Of a stretch of DNA of 64,000 bases, positions 1-7,814 are shown piece by piece. The position numbers and the translations under genes were made by a program. Below the pieces are notes generated by a model, which searched no databases, was not told the DNA's origin, and was given only the letters and a program-made list of their open reading frames with translations. How positions within the stretch are numbered: position 1 is the first letter of the stretch; each line of letters starts with the position of its first letter. This DNA is from Bacillota bacterium (lineage in GTDB: Bacteria > Bacillota > Clostridia > Acetivibrionales > DTU013): contig JAEYOP010000009.1 in assembly GCA_023411575.1 (NCBI GenBank), positions 1-64,000 on the forward strand, read 5' to 3'.

Positions 1-143
1 GGTGCCTGAGATTTTGAGCGGATTTTTCGTCAGACAAGGCAAATTTTCGCAGGAATAATCTGTTTATTACAAGAAAATTTAACGCAGTATGACGGAAAAT
101 CCGCCAAAAGATCAGGCGCCAACAGATGCTAAACAGGTTCTAA
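1..143 (+). repeat. 120-bp imperfect palindromic element with 24-bp tail (repeat copy 1)
   Basis: Positions 1-120 fold back on themselves over almost the full length: the left end GGTGCCTGAGATTTTG matches the reverse complement of the right end, GGCGCCTGATCTTTTG, and the match continues through GCGGATTTTTCGTCA against GCGGATTTTCCGTCA and AAATTTTC against AAATTTTC. A 24-bp tail (121-144) follows. Bases 92-143 recur at 15751-15802 with two differences. No protein is encoded; an open frame starting at 89 inside it is only an upstream extension of the binding-protein gene. It looks like a MITE or other small non-autonomous repeat. The left flank is outside the window, so its true left end is unknown. 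Confidence 0.7.
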
Positions 144-220
144 GAACAGTTCAGAAAATAAAACGATCCGGCCGGTTCTTTTATTTGTTTGACAAAGCGA
201 TCATGAGGAGGAATGATTTC

Positions 221-1588
221 ATGCAAAGATGGAAAATGTCCAAGGTACTGTGTATTGTCCTGGCGCTGGCTGTTTCGGCAGGCCTGCTTCTTGTCGGCTG
301 CGGTTCCCAGAAGACCGAAACCGCCCCGTCGGAAGCCGTTGTCACCGATGCGGCGGAAAGCGCTCCGGCCGAGGAAGTAAAAGAATCGGAAGCAAAGCCG
401 GTCACCCTGAGCCTGGCTGTATTTTCGACCGACCAGCAGGCCGCGTTTGACAAGCTGAATCTCGTCGATCTTTACAAGCAGGCAAAGCCGAATGTGACCA
501 TCGAAATCGAAAAGTTCAAGGATTCCACCGACTTTGAAAACGCCTTCAAAATCCGGAAAGCGGCGAACGAGCTTCCCGATGTTTTCGGCCTGAAGCCGTA
601 TCAGCTGGCTATGTACAAGGACACCCTGCTGGCGCTGGACGATCTGGATGCGGCGAAGGTTAACCTGTATGCAAGCGCTTATGCCATGGACGGAAAAGTA
701 TACGGGCTTCCGGACGAGTCCTTCAATGAATTCGTATACTACAGCAAGAGCATCTATAAAGAATACAATCTCTCCATCCCGAAGACCTGGGGACAGTTTG
801 TCGATAATGCCAAGAAGATCAAGGAAGGCGGAAAGTATATTCCGATCCTGCTGGGACAGAAGGATGACTGGGTAAACTATCCGTTCACGGAATTCATGGG
901 ACCGGATATCGCAAACGACGGGTTCTTCTGGAATACCATAGCGACACAGGACGAGCCGTTCTCGAAGGGTCAGCCCTTCTACCAGGCGTTCGAGCAATTC
1001 AAGATGCTCGTGGATGCCAAAGTGTTCGGCAGCGATCCGCTGGGCGCGGGCTATGACCAGGTAAAGACCATGCTTCTTCCGAAGAAGGGCGCCATGCTCG
1101 TGTCGGGCGCATGGGAACTGGCGGACCTGAAGGACCAGGCGACCAAAGCCGGGACGGACCTCAGCGATGTCGGATCCTTCTTTATGCCGGTCAGAATGAA
1201 TGAAAGCGATCCTTTCAGGACCGTTACCATGGTAGACATGTTTATAGCGACCCCGAAGGATAACGCCAATGTAGAGGAATCCAAGGCATTTATCAACTGG
1301 TTCTTCAGCAAGGATTTTTATGAACCCTACATAACGGCAAGAGGCCTGATCTCCACTGTGAAGGATATTAACGTTGCCGTCGATCCCATCCTGCAGGAAG
1401 CTTATGACGCACAGCCGGATTACCAGGCAGTGGTGTACGATGGCGGCGGAGCCGACTTCCAGAAGCTGCAGAGCGCGACCATGTTCAACTTCAAGAAGAT
1501 GGGACAGGAGCTGGTTGCGGGCAAGGATCTGGACAAGATGATGGCCGATATGAACAAGGCGTGGAAGGAAGCAAGGGCAGCCAAATAA
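221..1588 (+). CDS. Carbohydrate ABC transporter substrate-binding lipoprotein (family 1)
   Basis: Extracellular receptor of a sugar importer, about 455 residues. The start at 221 is chosen because GAGGAGGAA lies 7 bases upstream and because it gives a normal lipoprotein signal: basic MQRWKMSK, a hydrophobic stretch, then lipobox LLVGC with Cys about residue 26. An acidic Ser/Ala/Glu-rich linker follows before the mature fold. The body has typical binding-protein features such as the DVFGLKPYQLAMYKD segment and a Gly-rich C-lobe. Two inner-membrane permeases follow at 1684 and 2568, and a GH2 glycosidase at 3620, so the ligand is probably an oligosaccharide; the exact sugar cannot be read from sequence. 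The reading frame stays open upstream to 89 inside a repeat, which is unlikely to be translated. Confidence 0.93.
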   Translation: MQRWKMSKVLCIVLALAVSAGLLLVGCGSQKTETAPSEAVVTDAAESAPAEEVKESEAKPVTLSLAVFSTDQQAAFDKLNLVDLYKQAKPNVTIEIEKFKDSTDFENAFKIRKAANELPDVFGLKPYQLAMYKDTLLALDDLDAAKVNLYASAYAMDGKVYGLPDESFNEFVYYSKSIYKEYNLSIPKTWGQFVDNAKKIKEGGKYIPILLGQKDDWVNYPFTEFMGPDIANDGFFWNTIATQDEPFSKGQPFYQAFEQFKMLVDAKVFGSDPLGAGYDQVKTMLLPKKGAMLVSGAWELADLKDQATKAGTDLSDVGSFFMPVRMNESDPFRTVTMVDMFIATPKDNANVEESKAFINWFFSKDFYEPYITARGLISTVKDINVAVDPILQEAYDAQPDYQAVVYDGGGADFQKLQSATMFNFKKMGQELVAGKDLDKMMADMNKAWKEARAAK

Positions 1589-1622
1589 TTCTCCTCCGCC
1601 AATGGACGGAATCATTGTGGGA

Positions 1623-1647
1623 GCGGCTATTAATCAATAATAGCCGC
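1623..1647 (+). terminator. Intercistronic stem-loop between binding protein and permease genes
   Basis: A perfect 10-bp stem GCGGCTATTA/TAATAGCCGC with a 5-base loop, followed by TTTCCT. In binding-protein operons such a structure usually protects the upstream mRNA or causes partial termination, so the receptor is made in excess over the permeases. That role is inferred. Confidence 0.6.
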
Positions 1648-1683
1648 TTTCCTATCAACAAGAAGAAGGAAGGCACCTAAACC

Positions 1684-2571
1684 ATGAGATCACTGGCAAT
1701 CCAAAAAAGACTATTCATCATCAGCTTCCTTTTTATACCGGTCCTGCTCCTGCTGGCCTTTGTCGTCTATCCGACAATCGATCTTTTCAGGATGAGCCTG
1801 ACGAACTGGGACGGCATATCGGATACAAGGGATTTTATCGGCTTCGGAAATTATGTCAAAATGTTTCTGAATTCTCCCGATGTATGGCTTTCTTTAAGAA
1901 ACAACGGAATCTATTTCTTTATCCACCTGGTGTTTATCCCCCTGGAATTAATGATTGCCCTGGTGCTGGACAGCAGGATCCGGGCGCAGAACTTTTTCAA
2001 AACCGTCGTATTTATGCCGTATATTGTAAACGGCGTGGCCATCGCCTATGCGTTCGCCTTTTTCTACAGCCCGTATAACGGCGCCCTTAATGAGATATTG
2101 AAGGCGCTGGGTATGGAAGCTCTCCAGCGAAGCTGGCTGGGCGACGGGAACATTGTCAATTTCTCGCTGGCGGCGATTTCACTCTGGAAGTACTGCGGGT
2201 TTCATATCATTCTCTTCCTGGCAGGCCTGCAGTCCATTCCCACCGAGATTATCGAAGCGTCCGTGGTGGACGGCACAAACGTGATCCAGCGGTTTTTCAG
2301 CATCATCATACCGAGCATCAAGACCGTTGTGGAAATTATTCTCTTCCTGAACGTCAGAGGGGCTCTCCAGGTCTTTGACATTCCCTTCCTGGTGACCAAC
2401 GGCGGGCCGGGCTACGCAAGCAGTACGTTTACGGTATACACCCTTTCCACAGCCTTTACATACAACAACTTCGGCATGGCTTCGGCCATGGGCGTCACCC
2501 TGCTGTTCCTGATCATTGTGCTGAGCAAGGTGCAGAGCCGGATTTTCAACGCAGGGGGGAGTAAAGCATGA
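1684..2571 (+). CDS. Carbohydrate ABC transporter permease (MalF/UgpA type)
   Basis: Inner-membrane subunit, 295 residues, with about six hydrophobic segments; the first (about residues 10-35) is FIISFLFIPVLLLLAFVVYP. The EAA-type loop that docks the ATPase is recognisable in EIIEASVVDGTNVIQRFF (about 195-212), with the conserved Glu-Ala and Gly. It lies between the binding-protein gene and a second permease, which it overlaps by four bases (ATGA), so the two are probably translationally coupled and form a heterodimer. No ATP-binding gene is nearby; a shared MsmX-like ATPase is the likely energiser. The substrate is unknown. Confidence 0.93.
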   Translation: MRSLAIQKRLFIISFLFIPVLLLLAFVVYPTIDLFRMSLTNWDGISDTRDFIGFGNYVKMFLNSPDVWLSLRNNGIYFFIHLVFIPLELMIALVLDSRIRAQNFFKTVVFMPYIVNGVAIAYAFAFFYSPYNGALNEILKALGMEALQRSWLGDGNIVNFSLAAISLWKYCGFHIILFLAGLQSIPTEIIEASVVDGTNVIQRFFSIIIPSIKTVVEIILFLNVRGALQVFDIPFLVTNGGPGYASSTFTVYTLSTAFTYNNFGMASAMGVTLLFLIIVLSKVQSRIFNAGGSKA

Positions 2572-3452
2572 GTACGGTCAACGCTTCGCCGGCGGTCGGT
2601 GTCGGGCTTGGCAGAACAAGTCCCAAATTCGTCGGCATCAACATCCTGAAATACGGCGTCCTGGCTGCAATTACCATTATTGTTTTTTTACCTATTCTGA
2701 TTACGCTGTTTGCCTCCCTGAAGACCCCCATGCAGTTGGGAAGCGATTTCCCCCTGAAGCCGCCGGACCCGGTGAATTTGTATCTTGAAAACTACAAGAC
2801 GGTCTTCCTGAAAGGAAAAATGCTATTGGGCTTCAGGAATTCCGTGCTTCTTGTCCTGGCAAGCGTGGCAATCAATTCGCTCCTTGGCTCCATGACGGCG
2901 TATACGCTCTGCCGGTTCGATTTCAAGCTCAAAAAAGTAATCATGGGCTTGTTCATGCTTGGCATGGTCATACCGAATTACATTACGGAGATCGCGAGAT
3001 TTCCCGTGATAAGGGCCCTCAGCCTGTACAATACCATAGGCGCGCCGGTCATCATTTACGCGGCCACCGACCTGATGCAGATTTATATCTACACCCAGTT
3101 TGTCGATAAAATTTCCAACTCCATCGACGAAAGCGGAATGATGGATGGAGCCAGCTACTTCACGGTATTCTGGCGGATCATCTTCCCGCTGCTGATGCCG
3201 GCTACCGCCACCCTTGCGATCATCAAGGCGGTGGATGTCATAAACGATATGTATATCCCGTACCTCTACATGCCTTCCGGCAAGCTTCGCACCCTGACGA
3301 CCACCCTGATGGACTTCAGCAGCGCCAGGGCCGGCAAATGGGAGGAACTCAGCGCCGCTATCATGCTGGTTCTCATCCCTACGTTGATTATTTACCTGAT
3401 TTTCCGGAAATTCATTTTTGCCGGCGTCGTGGCCGGCGCGGTAAAGGAATAA
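2568..3452 (+). CDS. Carbohydrate ABC transporter permease (MalG/UgpE type)
   Basis: Second membrane subunit of the importer, 294 residues, with about six transmembrane segments. The cytoplasmic EAA loop appears as SIDESGMMDGASYFTVFW (about residues 185-202). It begins within the stop codon of the preceding permease (ATGA overlap). The C-terminal FIFAGVVAGAVKE tail is typical of MalG-type permeases. A 167-base gap separates it from the GH2 gene, with a possible separate promoter. Confidence 0.93.
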   Translation: MSTVNASPAVGVGLGRTSPKFVGINILKYGVLAAITIIVFLPILITLFASLKTPMQLGSDFPLKPPDPVNLYLENYKTVFLKGKMLLGFRNSVLLVLASVAINSLLGSMTAYTLCRFDFKLKKVIMGLFMLGMVIPNYITEIARFPVIRALSLYNTIGAPVIIYAATDLMQIYIYTQFVDKISNSIDESGMMDGASYFTVFWRIIFPLLMPATATLAIIKAVDVINDMYIPYLYMPSGKLRTLTTTLMDFSSARAGKWEELSAAIMLVLIPTLIIYLIFRKFIFAGVVAGAVKE

Positions 3453-3529
3453 ATGGAGAAACGCAAAAAATAAAAGAATATTAAAGAGAATACAAATTCT
3501 CTCCTATTCATTCCCCGGGACAAATCCGT

Positions 3530-3535
3530 TATAAT
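3530..3535 (+). promoter_or_regulatory. Possible -10 box upstream of the GH2 gene
   Basis: TATAAT lies 85 bases before the GH2 start, but the hexamer 17 bases upstream (TTCATT) is a weak -35. A short inverted repeat GAGAAT...ATTCTC at about 3486-3502 lies just upstream and could be an operator. Together these suggest that the glycosidase can be transcribed separately from the importer. Confidence 0.35.
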
Positions 3536-3619
3536 ACAGCTATAGGGTTTTCAACACTGCAAGGCTCCGGATTGCAAAAATCCGGGACGACAGCATGCGG
3601 ACAGTCAAGGAGGTATCCC

Positions 3620-6025
3620 ATGGGGAAGGATTTGAGGGAGCGGCGGAATTTCAATCACAACTGGCTCTTTGAGCTCGGCGAGAATATCCGGGGCGCGGAG
3701 CCCGGGCTGGAGGACGATGCCTGGCGCAGGCTGAACGTGCCCCATGACTGGAGCACGGAGCATCCGGTGGAGGAAGGGAATCCCACCGGCCCCGGCGGAG
3801 GGTATGTAAAAGCCGGTATTGCCTGGTACCGCAAGCACTTCGAATATACGGAGGAAATGAGGGGCAGGCTGGTCTCGCTGCTGTTTGACGGCATCTACAT
3901 GGATTCGGCCGTCTATTTGAACGGCGAGGCTGTCGGCGGCTGCGGTTACGGCTACAGCTCCTTTTCCGTCGATCTGACAAAGCATTTGAAGGCGGGCGAC
4001 AATGTGATCGCCGTCCGCGTCAATAATTCCTTGCAGCCCAATTCCCGCTGGTACACCGGCTCCGGTATCTACCGCAACGTCTGGCTGGTTATACATGAAA
4101 AAATCCACATGGCGCAGTGGGGAGTATTTTGCCTTACCAGCAGCCTGCATCCGGAAACAGGCTGCGCCCGTTTGCAGATCAGAGCAAAAATTGTCAACGA
4201 GGGGGAAAGCGCCGTCCATACGGGCGTCGAGCACAGGCTCTTCGACCGGGAAGGAAACCGGGTGAGCTATTCGGGCGCGCCTTTGTCCCTGCAACCGGGC
4301 GATTCCGGGGAAACGACGGTTTCTCCCGTCCTTTCGGACCCCCGTTTGTGGACGGATTCGGACCCGTATTTGTATACCCTGGAAAGCACCGTCGTGGCGG
4401 ACGGCGTTCCGGTGGACCGCGTAACCACCCAAATCGGGATCCGTACCGCAACCTTCGATTGCGACAAGGGCTTCCTCCTGAACGGGGAGTCCGTAAAAAT
4501 AAAGGGCATGTGCATACACCATGACTGCGGTCTAACCGGAGCGGTTGCCTACAGGGAAACCTGGGAGCGCCGGCTGAAGGCGCTGAAGGAGATGGGCTGC
4601 AACGGGATACGCTGCGCGCACAATCCGCCGACAGAGGAATTGCTGGATTTGTGCGATGAACTGGGCTTCCTGGTCATGGACGAAGCCTTCGACGAATGGC
4701 TGCTGGGCAAGGACAAAAACCGCAATTACTACAGCGAAGCCTTTTCCTACGGCTATAACCAGTTTTTCGGCCGGCATGCGGCAAACGATCTTCTGACCAT
4801 GCTGCACCGGGACCGCAACCATCCTTCGGTCATCCTGTGGAGCATCGGCAACGAAATACCGGAGCAGTCCTCCGCGGATGGCGTCAAGGTGCTGAGATTC
4901 CTGCGAGATATCTGCCACCGGGAAGACCCGAGCAGGATGGTCACCTTAGCCTGCGACAATATAGCGTCGGCGGCTCCGAATACCACGAGACGGGAATTCG
5001 AGAACGAACTGGATGTGGTCGGCTACAATTATACGGCCCGGTGGCGCGAACGGGCGGAAACCCTGTACGACGAGGACAGGAAGCTTTTCCCCCAAAGGCG
5101 CATCTGCGGCTCGGAAAATCCTTCGGCCGGGGGCCTTCGCGGCGCTTATGGCCCGCTAGAAGGGCTGCCTGCGTTTTTCCGCCGGTACAATTATACGAAT
5201 GTCACCATGAATCACGAGGCCTTGTGGCGGTACACCGCAAGCCGTGATTTTGTGGCGGGGGATTATCTGTGGACGGGGATCGATTATCTCGGCGAGGCCG
5301 GATGGCCCTTCAGAGGCACCTTTTCAGGGCCCATCGACACGGCGGGGTTCCCGAAGGACACCTATTACTATTTCCGGAGCATATGGAATACGGAAAAAAC
5401 GACGCTCCATCTCCTTCCTCATTGGAATTGGAAAGGGGAAGAGGGGGTCTTCAAGCAGGTGGTCGCCTATACGAACTGCGAGGAGGTCCGGCTGTATATC
5501 AATGGCCGCTTTGTAGGCGCCAAAAGCTGCGGCTGCCCGAAGTACGGCTGTGTGAAGGCCTGGAATGATCCGCAGATGCATTTGACGACCCACGACCTGC
5601 ACTTGACCTGGGATGTGCCGTATGAACCGGGCGAACTGAAAGCCATAGGCTACCGGAACGGCGAGCCTGTTGCGGAGGCCGTCGTACGGACTACGGGAAA
5701 GCCCGCCGCGTTGCGGGCCGAAGCCGACAAGCAGGCGGTCGCAGTGGACGGCGTCGTTCATATCACGATTTCCACAGTGGATGAAGACGGCTTGCACGTT
5801 CCCGATGCGGCGCCGATGGTCCGCTGCCGGGTGGAAGGCCCGGGGCATCTCGTCGGCATGGACTCTGGAGACCCCAGGGATCATACCCTTTACGGCTCGC
5901 CGGAGCGCAAAATGCTGTCCGGCCTGTTAATGGCCATGGTTTACGCGGACGCGCCGGGAGATATCCGGGTGGGAATTTCTGCCGAGGGGATGGAAGAAGT
6001 GGTTGTGAAGTTTACTGCCGTTTAG
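3620..6025 (+). CDS. Glycoside hydrolase family 2 (beta-galactosidase-like), cytoplasmic
   Basis: Predicted retaining exo-glycosidase of 801 residues. The ATG at 3620 follows AAGGAGG by six bases; the open frame extends upstream to 3572 without a site. Layout: N-terminal jelly-roll sugar-binding domain (about 1-180, with NVPHDWS and SGIYRNVWL), immunoglobulin-like domain (about 180-290), TIM barrel (about 290-590), then a C-terminal DUF4982/Ig-like region (about 620-800, VAYTNCEEVRLYINGRFVG). The acid/base is probably Glu412 in WSIGNEI, and the nucleophile Glu499 in CGSENPSA. There is no signal peptide, so it should act in the cytoplasm on sugar brought in by the preceding importer. GH2 also includes beta-glucuronidases and mannosidases, so galactosidase specificity is not proven. 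Confidence 0.9.
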   Translation: MGKDLRERRNFNHNWLFELGENIRGAEPGLEDDAWRRLNVPHDWSTEHPVEEGNPTGPGGGYVKAGIAWYRKHFEYTEEMRGRLVSLLFDGIYMDSAVYLNGEAVGGCGYGYSSFSVDLTKHLKAGDNVIAVRVNNSLQPNSRWYTGSGIYRNVWLVIHEKIHMAQWGVFCLTSSLHPETGCARLQIRAKIVNEGESAVHTGVEHRLFDREGNRVSYSGAPLSLQPGDSGETTVSPVLSDPRLWTDSDPYLYTLESTVVADGVPVDRVTTQIGIRTATFDCDKGFLLNGESVKIKGMCIHHDCGLTGAVAYRETWERRLKALKEMGCNGIRCAHNPPTEELLDLCDELGFLVMDEAFDEWLLGKDKNRNYYSEAFSYGYNQFFGRHAANDLLTMLHRDRNHPSVILWSIGNEIPEQSSADGVKVLRFLRDICHREDPSRMVTLACDNIASAAPNTTRREFENELDVVGYNYTARWRERAETLYDEDRKLFPQRRICGSENPSAGGLRGAYGPLEGLPAFFRRYNYTNVTMNHEALWRYTASRDFVAGDYLWTGIDYLGEAGWPFRGTFSGPIDTAGFPKDTYYYFRSIWNTEKTTLHLLPHWNWKGEEGVFKQVVAYTNCEEVRLYINGRFVGAKSCGCPKYGCVKAWNDPQMHLTTHDLHLTWDVPYEPGELKAIGYRNGEPVAEAVVRTTGKPAALRAEADKQAVAVDGVVHITISTVDEDGLHVPDAAPMVRCRVEGPGHLVGMDSGDPRDHTLYGSPERKMLSGLLMAMVYADAPGDIRVGISAEGMEEVVVKFTAV

Positions 6026-6032
6026 AACGGCG

Positions 6033-7631
6033 CTACTTCTTCTGCTTTTCCAGAAAAGCCTGGGTCTGCTTTTTCATTTCGGCCATGATCCGTTCAATGC
6101 CTGCGGACTTGAGCTTTTCTTCCAGGGCTTTGAAGGAGGCGTCCACATCCTTCACGGAGCCGAGTTGGATCGGATTCAGGTATTGGGTGATGATCTGGTT
6201 GCAGGTTTCCGCCTCGACCTTGATATTGTCGGTTGCCGGTGCGAAAGCCGCGTAAATATTGGGCGCCAGCAGGGATTTAATCTGCTCTCGGTGGGCTATA
6301 TACGACGGCGTCCAGGATTCCAGCGGGGGGAAGATGTCCTTGTTGGTGAACCAGAAGCCGGACTGGTCCGGCGGATAGGAATCCTTGTCCTTATCCGAGC
6401 TGTTCAGCAGAACGATCTTATCGTCCTTTATTTCGTAATTCTTTCCTTCGATCCCGAAATAGACCAGCATATCATATTCCCGGTCCTCCATGATGAGGTC
6501 CATTGCCATCATCGTTCTCTCTACGTGTTTGGAATTTCGCGCCACCGCAATGCCGTTGCCGATATAGCTATCCGCAACAATGCTGCCGGACTTTCCCGAA
6601 ACAATCTGCACCAGGCCCACGTCAAAGCCTTCCTCGGCAGCCATCGCAATGTTACCCTGGATATCGACGGAATTGCCGAGGCCCACTGCGGATTTGCCCT
6701 GTACGAAGGCTTCCTTGGAACGTACCTTGTTAGCGAATGCGCCTTTGTTGATATAGCCCTTCTCATACCAGGATTTTATGATGTATGCCGCTTCCCGGTA
6801 GGCCGATGCGATCGGTTCGTCGTACAAATAGTATAATTTCCCGTCCCGGTCCAGGGGACAGCAGACGATTCCCGTACCACCGGAACTGGTCGGAAGGATG
6901 TCCAGCACCATATCGTACTGTTCGCTTACAAGGTTCAGATGAGGGGTCTGCAGATCATAGCTGGAGCCGATCTGCAGGGGGATCATTCCGGGCTCGTTTT
7001 CCTTGATTGCCTTCAGGTACGGCTCCAGGTCGGAAAACTTTTTGATTTCGGGTACTCCGTACTTCTTTCGCAAATCTTCCCTGTAGATAAATACGCTGGA
7101 TTTCCGGTCCGGCGTGGAGGTCGGGATCATATAGATTTTTCCGTTGATCTTCGATTCGTCCAATGCGGTGGTGTTGCGGATCAGTTCATAATGCCGGGGC
7201 ATATATTTTGCAAGCAGCTCCGGCGTGATCTCCAGGAAGGCTCCTTTTGCCGCCAGCTGGGAGTAGAAGGCCCACTGGGCCGTAAATACCCAGTCCACAT
7301 CCTCTCCTGCGGCCAGGATCAGGGGATATTTGGACTGAACGTCGCCCCAGTTGATATAGTTGATCTCCATTTCGGCGTTCAGATCCTTCCGAAGCTTGTC
7401 GTTGAGCGCGGAAAGAACGGCCGGCATCCCCGGCAGGGGGGAGCCCAGAAGGTATCCCGAGATTTTCACATTGGAAGAGATGTCGATGCCGTCCGCCATG
7501 CGGGGCTCCTGGACCGTCCGGTTCCTGCCGGAATCGGTTGGGAGTGTGGCGGCGCTGCATCCTGACAAAGCCGCAAAAGCCAGGAAGGCAAATAAAGAAA
7601 TCAGACATGGCCATTTGTACGTTCCCCGCAT
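6033..7631 (-). CDS. Extracellular solute-binding lipoprotein (LplA/YtcQ-like)
   Basis: About 532 residues. The start at 7631 (MRGTYKWP) has GGGGAGGA six bases upstream; an open frame reaches 7706 without such a site. The signal peptide ends in lipobox LSGC (Cys about residue 25), so it should be lipid-anchored. It is a clear paralogue of the next gene (7815-9593): both share the NYI-WGD block, the LILAAGE-VDW block, NGK-YMIPTSTPD and the VRSKEA-VQGKSA block in the same order. It is last in a minus-strand operon after two permeases, a small lipoprotein and the Big2 paralogue. Ligand unknown; LplA-type proteins usually bind oligosaccharides. It ends eight bases from the convergent GH2 stop. 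Confidence 0.88.
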   Translation of the reverse strand: MRGTYKWPCLISLFAFLAFAALSGCSAATLPTDSGRNRTVQEPRMADGIDISSNVKISGYLLGSPLPGMPAVLSALNDKLRKDLNAEMEINYINWGDVQSKYPLILAAGEDVDWVFTAQWAFYSQLAAKGAFLEITPELLAKYMPRHYELIRNTTALDESKINGKIYMIPTSTPDRKSSVFIYREDLRKKYGVPEIKKFSDLEPYLKAIKENEPGMIPLQIGSSYDLQTPHLNLVSEQYDMVLDILPTSSGGTGIVCCPLDRDGKLYYLYDEPIASAYREAAYIIKSWYEKGYINKGAFANKVRSKEAFVQGKSAVGLGNSVDIQGNIAMAAEEGFDVGLVQIVSGKSGSIVADSYIGNGIAVARNSKHVERTMMAMDLIMEDREYDMLVYFGIEGKNYEIKDDKIVLLNSSDKDKDSYPPDQSGFWFTNKDIFPPLESWTPSYIAHREQIKSLLAPNIYAAFAPATDNIKVEAETCNQIITQYLNPIQLGSVKDVDASFKALEEKLKSAGIERIMAEMKKQTQAFLEKQKK

Positions 7632-7744
7632 GATGAATCCTCCCCAGAGTATTTCGCGAATTCCTTTTCCTGAATTCATTATATGTCCTTCGTCCTCCAC
7701 AATCAATTACAATCTTCAGCAGTCCGCAAGTCGCAATAACCGCA

Positions 7745-7780
7745 CGAAAACGAGCCGTCGGATCGAGCGGCTCGTTTTCG
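7745..7780 (-). terminator. Perfect 13-bp hairpin between the two binding-protein genes
   Basis: CGAAAACGAGCCG and its exact complement CGGCTCGTTTTCG flank a 10-base loop. It lies just after the stop of the Big2 binding-protein gene on the minus strand. There is no long T-tract outside the stem, so it may act as a partial terminator or RNA stabiliser and set the ratio of the two paralogues. Confidence 0.65.
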
Positions 7781-7814
7781 CACTATTTGGTTTATTTGAT
7801 AAGAGGATCGAGGT

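Noticed and set aside
89..220. Upstream extension of the first binding-protein gene to 89
   Set aside because: It lies inside the palindromic repeat, lacks a ribosome site, and would bury the lipoprotein signal peptide; the start at 221 has both.
140..1615. Minus-strand frame opposite the first binding-protein gene
   Set aside because: Same antisense effect; no signal peptide or domain.
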